NCBI GenBank assembly: GCA_963715445.1
Contig: OY970240.1
Location: forward strand, 682,001-746,000
DNA length: 64,000 nt
From: JAAYBF01 sp963715445
Lineage (GTDB): Bacteria > Actinomycetota > Thermoleophilia > Solirubrobacterales > Thermoleophilaceae
Direction: 5' to 3'
The first letter of the stretch is position 1. Each line of letters starts with the position of its first letter. This document shows positions 24,584 to 33,138 of this stretch, piece after piece. The notes under the pieces are model-generated. The model saw only the letters and a list, made by a program, of their open reading frames with translations, ran no database searches and had not been told where the DNA came from. A program made the position numbers and the translations under genes.

Positions 24584-24901
24584 ATGGACGAGATGGCTCT
24601 GGACGCGAGAAGCCTCGACAGCGGCACTCCGAGGACGAAGGACGGGCGCTCCTATCCGCGCCACCTCAAGCGCTACGAAGCGTTCGACACGGCATTTCTG
24701 CCGATCTTCGAGGCCACCACCCGGCCGGTCGACTTCGATGACCTGATCGAGATGGTGGACGATCGCCAGGCGCGCGCAGCCGCATCGCGCTGGATCGACT
24801 CCGCGTCCTGGCGCGGCCTGATCCAGCCGATCCAGCGTCGCGGGCGCCGCCCGCGCGCCTGGAAGGCCGGCCCGCGGCTCAAGCCGCCTCAGGCCGCCTA
24901 G
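24584..24901 (+). CDS. Small hypothetical protein upstream of cyclase-like gene
   Basis: A 105-residue soluble protein without a recognised domain. It has a helical middle (FDTAFLPIFEATTRPVDFDD, IEMVDDRQARAAASRWID) and a basic end (RRGRRPRAWKAGPRLKPP). The start may be ATG 24584 or ATG 24593, which is 7 bases after CACAAT. It ends 26 bases before the next gene in the same direction, so the two may be co-transcribed; a functional link to the cyclase-like protein is only inference. Confidence 0.55.
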   Translation: MDEMALDARSLDSGTPRTKDGRSYPRHLKRYEAFDTAFLPIFEATTRPVDFDDLIEMVDDRQARAAASRWIDSASWRGLIQPIQRRGRRPRAWKAGPRLKPPQAA

Positions 24902-24927
24902 CCTCACGGCAAGGCCGGGGCGAGGAC

Positions 24928-25671
24928 GTGGCGTCGATAGATGACCTGTTCGTCGATGGCGAGGGCATCCCGCAGCTGATCGACTGCGGCCTGCTCTACG
25001 TCGACCTGCTCGGCGTGAGCGCGATGACCGAGTCACGCGATCCGCAGCAGGAGCTGATCGACCTTCACGGCGTGCTGCGCGGGTCGTTCCGCGACTACCA
25101 CCGATCCAGCGAGTGGATCGCGACGATGTTCTCCGACCTGCTGGTGATCGCGACGCCGGCCGACGGGGCCGAGGTCCTCTCCGGCCTCATCCACCTGGGC
25201 GCCCGGCTGCAGCTGGACCTGGCGCTGAAGGGCTTCTTCCTGCGCGGCGGCTTCTCCGTCGGCCCGTTCCACAATCGGGACGACATCGTCTTCGGCCCGG
25301 CGCTGGTCGAGGCCTACCGGCTCGAGCAGGACTACGCGGCGAACCCCCGCGTCCTCCTCTCCGAGCACGCGGCCCAGTGCCTCGAGAGGCACGACGCACC
25401 GCTCTTGATCGACCAGGACGGGCGCGCGTTCATCGACTACCTCGCGCCGGCCTTCGACGACGCCTCGATCGACATCGACGCGCAGCTGCGCAAGCACCGC
25501 GCGGTGATCGCCCAGCGCCTCAAGCAGCACCGCTCCGAGAGCGGTCTCTGGGAGAAGTACCGCTGGGCGGCCGATTACCACAACGACTTCTGCAGGCGGA
25601 AGCGGCCCGAGTCGCCAAAGCTGCTGATCGACGTGGGCGCCAGCGACAAGCGCTTCTCGAAGTTCTCCTAG
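24928..25671 (+). CDS. Standalone class III nucleotidyl cyclase-like protein
   Basis: A 247-residue protein that resembles a class III cyclase domain. It shows YVDLLGVSAMT with a metal-type aspartate (about residue 25), FSDLLVIAT with the second aspartate (about 69), then LRGGFSVGPFHN-DDIVFGPALVEAYRLE, the strand and helix that end the catalytic core in these enzymes. Conservation is weak compared with true adenylate cyclases and the purine-specifying residues cannot be assigned. A C-terminal 70 residues (HRAVIAQRLKQHR...) are helical. Such standalone cyclase-like proteins are often left unnamed. The start is GTG with GAGG six bases upstream. Confidence 0.6.
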   Translation: MASIDDLFVDGEGIPQLIDCGLLYVDLLGVSAMTESRDPQQELIDLHGVLRGSFRDYHRSSEWIATMFSDLLVIATPADGAEVLSGLIHLGARLQLDLALKGFFLRGGFSVGPFHNRDDIVFGPALVEAYRLEQDYAANPRVLLSEHAAQCLERHDAPLLIDQDGRAFIDYLAPAFDDASIDIDAQLRKHRAVIAQRLKQHRSESGLWEKYRWAADYHNDFCRRKRPESPKLLIDVGASDKRFSKFS

Positions 25672-25682
25672 GCTCGGCGGGC

Positions 25683-26588
25683 ATGCCGAGAGGACGCTTC
25701 GCCCCCAGCCCCAGCGGACCGCTCCACATCGGCAACCTGCGCACGGCGCTGCTGGCCTGGCTCTTCGCCCGCAGCGAGGGCTCGGAGCTCCTGCTCCGCA
25801 TCGAGGACATCGACCGGGAGCGCTCGCGCCCCGAGCACGAGCGCGGCCAGCTCGCCGACCTGCGCGCGCTGGGGCTCGACTGGGACGGCGAGCCGGTGCG
25901 CCAGTCCGCGCGCACGGAGCTCTACCGCAATGCGCTCGCGGCGCTCGAAGCGGAGGGCCTCGTCTATCCCTGCTGGTGCACGCGCAACGAGATCCGGGCG
26001 GCAGCCGAGGCTCCGCACGGCCCGCTCCCCGAGGGCGCCTACCCCGGCACCTGCCGCGGGCTCAGCGAGGCCGAGCGCGTGCAGCGCGAGCGCGAGGCAG
26101 GCCGCCCTCCATCCCTGCGGCTCGACGCGCGCGGAGAGCGGCTCGCATTCGAGGACCGGCTGCACGGCCCCGTGGAGGGAGTCGTGGACGACCTGGTCCT
26201 GTGGCGCTGGGACGACACCCCGGCCTACAACCTCGCCGTCGTGGTCGATGACGCGGCACAGGGCGTGGGCGAGGTCGTCCGCGGTGACGACCTCGTCGAC
26301 TCCACCCCGCGCCAGGTCCTGCTCCAGCGGCTCCTCGGCCTCCCCACCCCCGCCTACGCCCACGTCCCGCTCGTGCTCGGGCCGGACGGCGGCCGCCTCG
26401 CCAAGCGCGGGGGCGCCGTCACGCTCGCCGAGCGCGCCGCCCTGGGCGAAAGCCCCGTCGACGTGCTCGCCTGGATGGCCGTGAGCCTGGGGCTGGCGAA
26501 GCCCGGAGAGCCTGTTGACCCGGCCGACCTGCTGGAGCGCTTCGACCCGGCGCGGCTGCCGCGCGAGCCGGCGGCCTACGCCGCCTAG
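25683..26588 (+). CDS. gluQ: Glutamyl-Q tRNA(Asp) synthetase
   Basis: A 301-residue paralogue of glutamyl-tRNA synthetase that lacks the anticodon-binding domain and glutamylates queuosine in tRNA-Asp. The HIGH motif appears as PSGPLHIGN (residues 8-16), zinc ligands as CWCTRNE and YPGTC, and the KMSKS equivalent as LAKRGG. The length fits GluQ-RS, not GluRS (about 480 or more). TAGGCT stands 8 bases before the ATG and its TAG is also the stop codon of the upstream cyclase-like gene (25669-25671). Confidence 0.9.
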   Translation: MPRGRFAPSPSGPLHIGNLRTALLAWLFARSEGSELLLRIEDIDRERSRPEHERGQLADLRALGLDWDGEPVRQSARTELYRNALAALEAEGLVYPCWCTRNEIRAAAEAPHGPLPEGAYPGTCRGLSEAERVQREREAGRPPSLRLDARGERLAFEDRLHGPVEGVVDDLVLWRWDDTPAYNLAVVVDDAAQGVGEVVRGDDLVDSTPRQVLLQRLLGLPTPAYAHVPLVLGPDGGRLAKRGGAVTLAERAALGESPVDVLAWMAVSLGLAKPGEPVDPADLLERFDPARLPREPAAYAA

Positions 26589-26623
26589 CCCGTCCGAGGC
26601 CGAGGAGAGAAACCGGTGCTCGG

Positions 26624-27160
26624 CTAGAGGCCGGCGCCGGGGATCGGGCGCCCGCCGAAGGCGCCGCCCGGCTCCGTGGTCTCGATCGCGTGCTCGCGCT
26701 GGGCCTCGTCCACCCGCTGCACGACCACGAGCGGCTCGGCCACGCCGGCGAACTTGAAGTCGTGGTCGTCACCGCCGGCGGTGTCGAAGTCCACGGTGCC
26801 CACGCGCAGGACGCGCTCGAGCACGGTCTGATCGGTGTTCACGTTCTGGACCCGCTCGAGGCGCGCCTCCTGGGTGCGGCGCGCGACGATGCCCCGCTTG
26901 ATGTGGAGGCGGCGGTTGGTGATCGTGTAGGTCGTGGCGATCCGCTTGACGTAGCCCACCACGATCACCAGCGCGAGCAGCACCAGCGCGGCCGGCACCA
27001 CCCAGTTCGTCTTCACCTCGTCCTCGGAGACGTAGGAGATGCCAGCGACGATGGCGGCCATGGCGACCACCGCGACGAGCCCCTGGAGGTAGTAGGTGAG
27101 CGTCGAGCGCCAGGACGGATGCCCCTGGAAGAGAACGTGCTCGCCATTGCTCAGCTGCAT
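26624..27160 (-). CDS. Membrane protein with bacterial PH domain
   Basis: A 178-residue protein: NGEHVLFQGHPSW at the start, two hydrophobic helices (about residues 24-45 and 55-78), and a bacterial pleckstrin-homology domain (TTYTITNRRLHIKRGIVARRTQEARLERVQNV, about 85-150), as in YdbS/YdbT-like proteins. Role unknown; this family is linked in some species to membrane stress. TAGGCT lies 7 bases before the ATG (27168-27173). It is convergent with gluQ. Confidence 0.82.
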   Translation of the reverse strand: MQLSNGEHVLFQGHPSWRSTLTYYLQGLVAVVAMAAIVAGISYVSEDEVKTNWVVPAALVLLALVIVVGYVKRIATTYTITNRRLHIKRGIVARRTQEARLERVQNVNTDQTVLERVLRVGTVDFDTAGGDDHDFKFAGVAEPLVVVQRVDEAQREHAIETTEPGGAFGGRPIPGAGL

Positions 27161-27200
27161 CGGGGAGAGCCTAGCTCAGCGCTGCCCCGTCCACAAACAA

Positions 27201-27228
27201 ATCGGGGCCCCGCAAGCGGGGCCCCGAT
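27201..27228 (-). terminator. Strong hairpin after the cold-shock gene
   Basis: A perfect 13-bp stem, ATCGGGGCCCCGC, with an AA loop. It lies 22 bases beyond the stop of the cold-shock gene, and on that strand it is followed by TTGTTTGTGG, a modest T-rich stretch. It would also shield the PH-domain gene from read-through. Confidence 0.8.
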
Positions 27229-27249
27229 CACAAGCCTTGAAAGCGAGTG

Positions 27250-27453
27250 TTACGCCTGAATGACGTTCACTGCCTTGGGGCCCTTGTCGCCATCTTCGGG
27301 ATCGAAGGTGACGCGGGCGCCCTCGGTGAGCGACTTGAAGCCGTCACCGCTGATGCCTGAATGATGAACGAAGAGATCTTTGCCCCCATCATCGGGGGTA
27401 ATGAAGCCGAAGCCCTTCTCGTCGCTGAACCACTTTACGGTTCCGCCTGGCAT
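27250..27453 (-). CDS. cspA: Cold-shock protein
   Basis: A 67-residue CspA-family RNA chaperone. The RNP1 motif KGFGFITP and RNP2 motif DLFVHHS are intact, with the lead GGTVKWFSDEKG. It binds single-stranded RNA and DNA. The ATG at 27451-27453 has GTGGAGGA upstream as ribosome site. The gene has a leader of at least 100 bases without an ORF, as common for csp genes, and a strong hairpin after it. A longer frame from 27510 is not needed. Confidence 0.95.
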   Translation of the reverse strand: MPGGTVKWFSDEKGFGFITPDDGGKDLFVHHSGISGDGFKSLTEGARVTFDPEDGDKGPKAVNVIQA

Positions 27454-27576
27454 GGAAATCCTCCACGGTCTTTCTTGTTGTGCTGCGTACGCGGAGGATG
27501 CTGAGAGCAACGACTGCGAGCGCTGGCACTACTTTCGCCGGACATTCCGGCCTTACGACCCGTCAAGCTAGCACCG

Positions 27577-28434
27577 ATGGCCGCCCCATTGCTACTCGTG
27601 GACGCTCCCTATCTCCTCTACCGAGCCTTCTTCGGGCTGCCGGACAAGATCAAGGGGGCCGACGGACGACCCGTGAACGCCCTGCTCGGGAGCGTCAACA
27701 CGATCCTGATGCAGGCCGAGGAGCGTGGCGCGCGCGCCGTGGTCTGCTGCTTCGGGCCTGACGCATCGCCCTACCGCACGGCCCTCTATCCGCCCTACCA
27801 CGCGCACCGCCCGCCGATGCCCGACGACCTCGCGCACCAGTGGCAGCGCGCCCCGGACCTCTACCGGGCGCTCGGCTGGCAGGTCGCGGAGAGCACCGAC
27901 CACGAGGCCGACGACCTGCTCGCGGCGCTCGCCGAGCAGGAGGCGGACGCCAGCGGCGAGGCGCTCATCCTGACCGGCGACCGGGATCTCTTCCAGTGCG
28001 CCGCCGAGAGCGTCACCGTGCTCCTGCTCGGCGGTCGCGGCAAGAAGGGGCCCGAGGAGATCGGGCCGGCCGAGGTGCAGGAGCGTTACGGCGTGCGGCC
28101 CGAGCAGGTGCCCGACTTCATCGCGCTGCGCGGCGACCCCTCGGACGGCCTGCCCGGCGCGAAGGGCATCGGCGAGAAGCGCGCGGCGGACATCCTGCGC
28201 CGCCACGGCACGCTCGAGGCCGCCCTTGAGGAGGCCGAGCGCGACGGGCCGGAGGTCAACTCGCTGGCCCGCCAGGCCGATGAGCTGCGCGCGTTCAGGC
28301 AGATCGCGACGCTCCAGCCGATCGCGATCGAGCGTCCGCCCGACAGCGTCACCGACCGCGAGGGCGGGGCGGCCGCCGCGCGGAGCATCGGGATGGAGCG
28401 CCTCGCCGAGCGGCTGCACCCGGCGACGAGCTGA
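27577..28434 (+). CDS. 5'-3' exonuclease (FEN-like, PolA N-terminal domain family)
   Basis: A 285-residue standalone 5' nuclease. LLLVDAPYLLYRAFFGLP opens the family; STDHEADDLLAALAEQ and LTGDRDLFQC give the acidic metal cluster; GDPSDGLPGAKGIGEKRAADIL is the helix-hairpin-helix with further aspartates. It probably removes RNA primers or flaps, as PolA's N-terminal domain does. It is a separate protein here, without polymerase. The gene is divergent from cspA and convergent with the ATPase gene, 18 bases apart. Confidence 0.9.
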   Translation: MAAPLLLVDAPYLLYRAFFGLPDKIKGADGRPVNALLGSVNTILMQAEERGARAVVCCFGPDASPYRTALYPPYHAHRPPMPDDLAHQWQRAPDLYRALGWQVAESTDHEADDLLAALAEQEADASGEALILTGDRDLFQCAAESVTVLLLGGRGKKGPEEIGPAEVQERYGVRPEQVPDFIALRGDPSDGLPGAKGIGEKRAADILRRHGTLEAALEEAERDGPEVNSLARQADELRAFRQIATLQPIAIERPPDSVTDREGGAAAARSIGMERLAERLHPATS

Positions 28435-28452
28435 GCGAGGCCCCGGGGCCGC

Positions 28453-30759
28453 TCAGGCGGTCGTCTCGGCGGGAGCCGGCTCGCTCTCCCCCTCGGCCTG
28501 AGCCTCGCCGGCCTTCGCCTTCGCGGGCGCCGCGTGCGCCGGCGTGGCCTGCGCGGGCGTCGGCTTCGCGGTCTGCGGCGGCGGCTGATCGCCGACCAGG
28601 CCGACGACACCGTCCCGGCGCGAGATCGACTGCTCGCTGTGCGGCACCTCCAGCTCGCGCGCGCGCTCGGCGAGGTCGCGCGCGAAGGCGGTGTCGTAGG
28701 TGAAGACGACCACCTGGCGGTTCGCTGCCTCCTTCACGAGACGCTGAGCCACGTAGGCGCGGCGCTCGTCGTCGAGCGAAGCGACCGGCTCATCGAGCAC
28801 GAGGCCGCCGTCGTGGTCCGCGCAGCGGATCTCGGCGAGGAAGAACGCCAGCGCGACCGCCCGCTGCTCGCCCTCGGAGAGCACGGCCTTCAGCTCGGGG
28901 GCGGGGCGGGCGCCGACGAGGATCAGCTGCACGACCGTGGAGCCCACGGCGCCGCGGAAGCGGGTGTCCACAGGCAGGTGATCGCACTTCATCGCCACGA
29001 GCTCCTCGATCAGCTGCACCTCCAGCGCGTCGCTGACGGCGGCCCGTGAGAGCGCGTTCTGCTTGCTGGAGATCTTGCGCGTGGAGAGGGAGTCGTAGGC
29101 CTTCTGGAGGCGCTCCAAGCGCCGCAGCCGGCCAACGTGCTGCTCGATCTCCTCGAGCCGCTCCCGCAGCCGCTCGCGCCCTTCGAGGTCGATCAGCTCC
29201 GCCTGGAGCTGCGCCCGCCTGCGCGGGTCCTCCGATGCCTCGAGCGTCGCCGCCCGGCGGCGGAACTCGGCGGCCCACTGCTGGAGCTGCCCGAGCGGCT
29301 GCTCGGGAACCGGGGGCAGCGCCTGGCTGCTCGGGGACCTCTCGCGCAGCGCGTGCATCCGCTGCTCGCAGATCGAGATGTAGTGCTCGATTGCGGCGTG
29401 CAGCTGCGGCGCCGTCTCGCGCAGGGCCTCCACGAGCGGCGAACGTGCGCGGGTCAAGAGCTCCGGGTCCAAGCGGGCCAGCGCGGCCTCCAGCTTCGCC
29501 TTGGCGGTGTCGGCCCGGCGCTGCACGTCGCTGCGCACGTGCTGCTCGAAGTGGCTCATCCGGGCGGCCGCATCCTGGTCCACCTGCTGCAGGCACAAGC
29601 CGCAGTGCGCTCCCGGCGCGGGCGGGAAGGCGCTCTCGCGGGTCTCGGCCGTCCAGAACTCCCGCGCGGCCTGCCAGAGCCGCTGCCACGGATCTCCGCC
29701 AACCCCGCTGACCGGCTGCGATGCGAACTGCGCCGCCGCGAGAGCGGCGGCCTGCGCCGTGCCGTGCGCCTCCTCAACCAGGCTCGTGAGGGCTATCGCC
29801 GCGGGAACGTCGACCAGCTCCCTCAGGTCGATCAGCTGCTGGCGCAGCGCCTCCACCTGGGTCGCGTCGCGCTTGGCGGCGGCCACGTCCTGCTGGTGGC
29901 CGGAGCCCTGGGAGGCAAGCGTCTTGCGCAGGTCGGCCATCCGCGAGCGCCGGATCTCATCGAGCTCGCAGAAGGCGCGCAGCTCGGCGAGGTCGGTCTC
30001 GGCCGTGATCGCCTCGGCGCGCGCCCTGGCCTCACTGCCCTGAGGAAGCAGCGAGAGGTCCGGCGGCTGGCGCAGCGCCGCCATGCGCACCTGGATCATC
30101 TGGCGCAGGCGCTCCTGCGCCGCGGCCAGGCGGGTGAGCAGCGTGAGCGCGGCGGGCACGTAGGCGACCGTGTTGCGCTTGTTGACGTAGAGCGCCGCGG
30201 CGGCGGTGTCGAACACTGAGATCGTGGCCAGCGCGGGATCCGGATCGGCCCCGAGGTCGACGTCGCGGGCCGAGCGCCCGTCCGGTCCGATCGTCTCGAG
30301 GCGAGCGGTGGGCCGCACGAGCTGGTCGAGACGGGTGTTGAAGATGTCGGCGAGCAGCTTGCTGTCCCGGTCGACGGTGCGGCAGACTCGCTTCAGCGCC
30401 CTGACGTAGCTCGACTTGCCCGCGCCGTTGTGACCGTGGATCACAGTGATGCCGCGCTCCAGGAAGCGCAGCTCCTGTCCCGGGACCACGGCGCCGACAT
30501 CGCGCAGGTTGCCCAGCGCGACGATCCGCTGGGCCCTGCCGCTGGTGGGTGAGCTCGCGAGGTCCCGGCGCTTGAGCGGAGCGGCGTCGGGCGAGACCTC
30601 GCCGGGCTCCAGCGCGTCGTGGTCGGAGAGGATCACCCTCAGGGCTTCTTCGAGCGCCTCCTCGTCGAGCTCGAGCGAGGTCTGGACCCGCCGCGCCAGA
30701 TCCTGCTGCCAAGGCATCAGGCGCGCGATCCAACGTGCAAGCTCTTCGGTAACCGCCAC
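28453..30759 (-). CDS. Rad50/RloC-like ATPase with Cys-x2-Cys hook
   Basis: A 768-residue ABC-type ATPase. Walker A is HGHNGAGKSSYVRALKRVCR (about residue 107), the ABC signature is LSEGEQRAVALAFFLAEI (about 630) and Walker B is GLVLDEPVASLD (about 652). Between the two ATPase halves lie coiled coils and a central CGLC at about residue 386, like the zinc hook of Rad50 and RloC. The family (COG4694-like) includes the tRNA-cutting RloC/PrrC proteins, but I could not place their nuclease residues here. A Pro/Ala/Lys-rich tail of about 50 residues ends the protein. It is 36 bases downstream of the acetoacetyl-CoA synthetase stop, same strand, possibly one transcript. The start is GTG. Confidence 0.78.
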   Translation of the reverse strand: MAVTEELARWIARLMPWQQDLARRVQTSLELDEEALEEALRVILSDHDALEPGEVSPDAAPLKRRDLASSPTSGRAQRIVALGNLRDVGAVVPGQELRFLERGITVIHGHNGAGKSSYVRALKRVCRTVDRDSKLLADIFNTRLDQLVRPTARLETIGPDGRSARDVDLGADPDPALATISVFDTAAAALYVNKRNTVAYVPAALTLLTRLAAAQERLRQMIQVRMAALRQPPDLSLLPQGSEARARAEAITAETDLAELRAFCELDEIRRSRMADLRKTLASQGSGHQQDVAAAKRDATQVEALRQQLIDLRELVDVPAAIALTSLVEEAHGTAQAAALAAAQFASQPVSGVGGDPWQRLWQAAREFWTAETRESAFPPAPGAHCGLCLQQVDQDAAARMSHFEQHVRSDVQRRADTAKAKLEAALARLDPELLTRARSPLVEALRETAPQLHAAIEHYISICEQRMHALRERSPSSQALPPVPEQPLGQLQQWAAEFRRRAATLEASEDPRRRAQLQAELIDLEGRERLRERLEEIEQHVGRLRRLERLQKAYDSLSTRKISSKQNALSRAAVSDALEVQLIEELVAMKCDHLPVDTRFRGAVGSTVVQLILVGARPAPELKAVLSEGEQRAVALAFFLAEIRCADHDGGLVLDEPVASLDDERRAYVAQRLVKEAANRQVVVFTYDTAFARDLAERARELEVPHSEQSISRRDGVVGLVGDQPPPQTAKPTPAQATPAHAAPAKAKAGEAQAEGESEPAPAETTA

Positions 30760-30795
30760 GTCAAAGTGACGGAACGGCCAGGTCGCTCCCTGGAG

Positions 30796-32823
30796 CTAGG
30801 CGGCAGGCTCTGCGGCGCCCGCGGCGCCTGCGGGCGCCGCAGCCCTCGCGCGCTCGGCGGCGAGCTTGGCGAACCAGTCGAGCGCCGCCGGGTTCTGCAG
30901 CGAGTCCCGGCTGGCCACCCGTTCGGGATCCTCGCCCATCAGGATGCGCTTGACCGGCACCTCGAGCACCTTGCCCGACAGCGTGCGAGGCACCTCCGCG
31001 ATCGCGATCGCCTCGCTCGGCACATGGCGTGGCGAGCACTCCTGGCGCACCCGCCGCGCGATCTCGCGGACCAGGTCCTCGCTCAGCTCGGCGCCCTCGC
31101 GCAGAACCACGAACAGCGGCATCCAGCTGTCTGCGTCTCCCTGCGGAATGTCCACCACGAGCGCGTCCACGATCTCGTCGATGCTCAGCACCACGCGGTA
31201 GATCTCGCTCGTGCCCATGCGGATCCCGCCGCGGTTGATCGTCGAGTCCGAGCGGCCGTAGATGATCGCCGTGCCGCGCTCGGTGATCTCGACCCAGTCG
31301 CCGTGGCGCCACACGCCCGGGTAGGTGGAGAAGTAGCTCTCGCGCAGGCGCTCGCCGTCCGGGTCGTTCCAGAAGAAGACGGGCATCGAGGGCATCGGCT
31401 GGGTGATCACCAGCTCGCCCACCTCGCCGATCACGGCGTTGCCGTCCTCGTCGAAGGCCTGCACCTCGCACCCGAGCGCGCGCGCCTGCAGCTCGCCCTG
31501 GTACACCGGCAGCAGCGGGCTTCCGCCCACGAACGCGGTGCACACGTCGGTGCCGCCCGAGGTGGAGAAGAGCCAGGTGTCCTCGCCCACGTGCTCGTAG
31601 ACCCAGCGGAAGCCCTCGGGCGAGAGCGGGGAGCCCGTGGACCCGACGCTGCGCAAGGCGCCCAGGTCACGGCCCTCGGCCGGCTCGACGCCGTCCTTCA
31701 TGCAGGCGGCGATGTAGGCCGCCGAGGTTCCGAAGCAGGTCACCTCGGCCTGCTCGGCGAGGTCCCACAGGACGCCCATGTCGGGATGGCCGGGGCTGCC
31801 GTCGAAGAGGACGATCGAGGCGGGCGTGAGCAGCACCCCGACGAGGAAGTTCCACATCATCCAGCCGGTGGTGGTGAACCAGAAGACGCGATCGCCCTCG
31901 CGCGCGTCGAGGTGCAGGTTGAGCTTCTTCAGGTGCTCGAGCAGGATGCCGCCCTGGCTGTGCACGATCGCCTTCGGCAGGCCGGTGGTGCCCGAGGAGT
32001 AGAGGACCCACAGCGGATGGTCGAAGGGCAGCGCCTCGAAGCTCAGCTCCACGCCCTCGCCGCTCGAGAGCAGCTCGCCGAAGCCCTCCCCCTTCGCGAG
32101 CCCCGAGATGTCCGGGGCCTCGGAGAGGTAGGGGATGACGACCGTGTGCTCGAGCGAGGGGATCGCCGCCTCGAGCTCCGAGACCACGTCCATGCGATCG
32201 AAGTCGCGCCCGTTGTACCGGTAGCCGTCCACCGCGATCAGCACCTTCGGCTCGATCTGCGCGAAGCGATCCACCACCGAGCCGACACCGAAGTCGGGCG
32301 AGCAGCTCGACCACACCGCGCCGATCGAGGCGCAGGCGAAGAAGGCCGCGATCGCCTCGGGGATGTTCGGCAGGTAGGCCACCACGCGATCGCCCGGCTC
32401 CACGCCGCGCGCGCGCAGGCCCGCGGCGATCCGCGCCGTCAGCGAGCGCAGCTCGCCCCAGGTCAGCTCGTCGAGCTCGCGCAGCTCGGAGGCGTGTCTG
32501 ATCGCCACCGCGGAGTCGTCGCGGTCGCGGAACACGTGCTCGGCATAGGAGAGCCGCGCGCCCGGGAACCACTCCGCCCCCGGCATCTCGCGGCTGCCGA
32601 GCACCCGGTCGTACGGCGTCGAGGCCTGCACGTCGAAGTAGTCCCAGATCGAGGCCCAGAAGGCCTCCAGCTCGTCGACCGACCAGCGCCACAGCTCCTC
32701 GTAGCTCGCAGCGTCAACCCCGCGCTCCTCGCGCAGCCAGCGCATGTAGCCCGCCAGCGCGCTGCCCTCCGCGAAAGCGGGGCTCGGCCTCCAGAGAACG
32801 GGCGGCGCCTCAGCCTCACTCAT
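30796..32823 (-). CDS. Acetoacetyl-CoA synthetase
   Basis: A 675-residue member of the ANL superfamily. The P-loop is LYSSGTTGLPKAIVHSQGG, the adenylate loop YGRSDSTINRGGIRMGTSEI and the catalytic lysine lies in TLSGKVLEVPVK. The N-terminus (WRPSPAFAEGSALAGYMRWL) and the STSGGTDVCTAFVGG segment are specific for acetoacetyl-CoA synthetases. It activates acetoacetate or another short 3-oxo acid for ketone or polyhydroxyalkanoate metabolism. TAAGGT lies 9 bases before the ATG. A small gene and a TetR gene precede it on the same strand. Confidence 0.93.
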   Translation of the reverse strand: MSEAEAPPVLWRPSPAFAEGSALAGYMRWLREERGVDAASYEELWRWSVDELEAFWASIWDYFDVQASTPYDRVLGSREMPGAEWFPGARLSYAEHVFRDRDDSAVAIRHASELRELDELTWGELRSLTARIAAGLRARGVEPGDRVVAYLPNIPEAIAAFFACASIGAVWSSCSPDFGVGSVVDRFAQIEPKVLIAVDGYRYNGRDFDRMDVVSELEAAIPSLEHTVVIPYLSEAPDISGLAKGEGFGELLSSGEGVELSFEALPFDHPLWVLYSSGTTGLPKAIVHSQGGILLEHLKKLNLHLDAREGDRVFWFTTTGWMMWNFLVGVLLTPASIVLFDGSPGHPDMGVLWDLAEQAEVTCFGTSAAYIAACMKDGVEPAEGRDLGALRSVGSTGSPLSPEGFRWVYEHVGEDTWLFSTSGGTDVCTAFVGGSPLLPVYQGELQARALGCEVQAFDEDGNAVIGEVGELVITQPMPSMPVFFWNDPDGERLRESYFSTYPGVWRHGDWVEITERGTAIIYGRSDSTINRGGIRMGTSEIYRVVLSIDEIVDALVVDIPQGDADSWMPLFVVLREGAELSEDLVREIARRVRQECSPRHVPSEAIAIAEVPRTLSGKVLEVPVKRILMGEDPERVASRDSLQNPAALDWFAKLAAERARAAAPAGAAGAAEPAA

Positions 32824-32900
32824 CTGCGGCAGACCTTATTGAGTCCGCCTCGTGAAGACGGACACACCGATGTCTACCCCGCGCGCCGTGCGCGGCGGTG

Positions 32901-33086
32901 CTAGTGCTCGCCGGCGGCGAGGTTCAAGGCCTCGCGGCTCTTCTCCAGGGCACCCTGGTCCAGGTCGCCCGGCCGCGGAGGCTTGGTCGCCTCGTACGTC
33001 TTCCCGCCGGGCGGACTGGTGCTCGAACTCGGTGCGTTGGAGTCGGCTCTGTGCGGATCCGTGTGTGCTTCGTGCTCTTGGCCCAT
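32901..33086 (-). CDS. Small disordered hypothetical protein
   Basis: A 61-residue hydrophilic protein, probably disordered (TDPHRADSNAPSSSTSPPGG) with a more ordered end (PGDLDQGALEKSREALNLAA). GAAGGT is adjacent to the ATG at 33086. It lies between the TetR gene and the synthetase gene on the same strand. The chance that it is not translated is real; the conserved-looking C-terminal half is the main reason to keep it. Confidence 0.5.
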   Translation of the reverse strand: MGQEHEAHTDPHRADSNAPSSSTSPPGGKTYEATKPPRPGDLDQGALEKSREALNLAAGEH

Positions 33087-33138
33087 ACCTTCGGGTACCC
33101 GCTCCCCTGGACGGGGAAACAACAGCCGCAAGCGGCGT

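Noticed and set aside
24928..25671. Naming the cyclase-like gene as a Pycsar cyclase (pycC)
   Set aside because: No adjacent TIR or membrane effector and weak conservation; only the fold-level similarity is supportable.
30619..32904. 761-codon plus-strand open frame
   Set aside because: Antisense shadow of acetoacetyl-CoA synthetase; no domains and a biased His/Arg/Ala composition.
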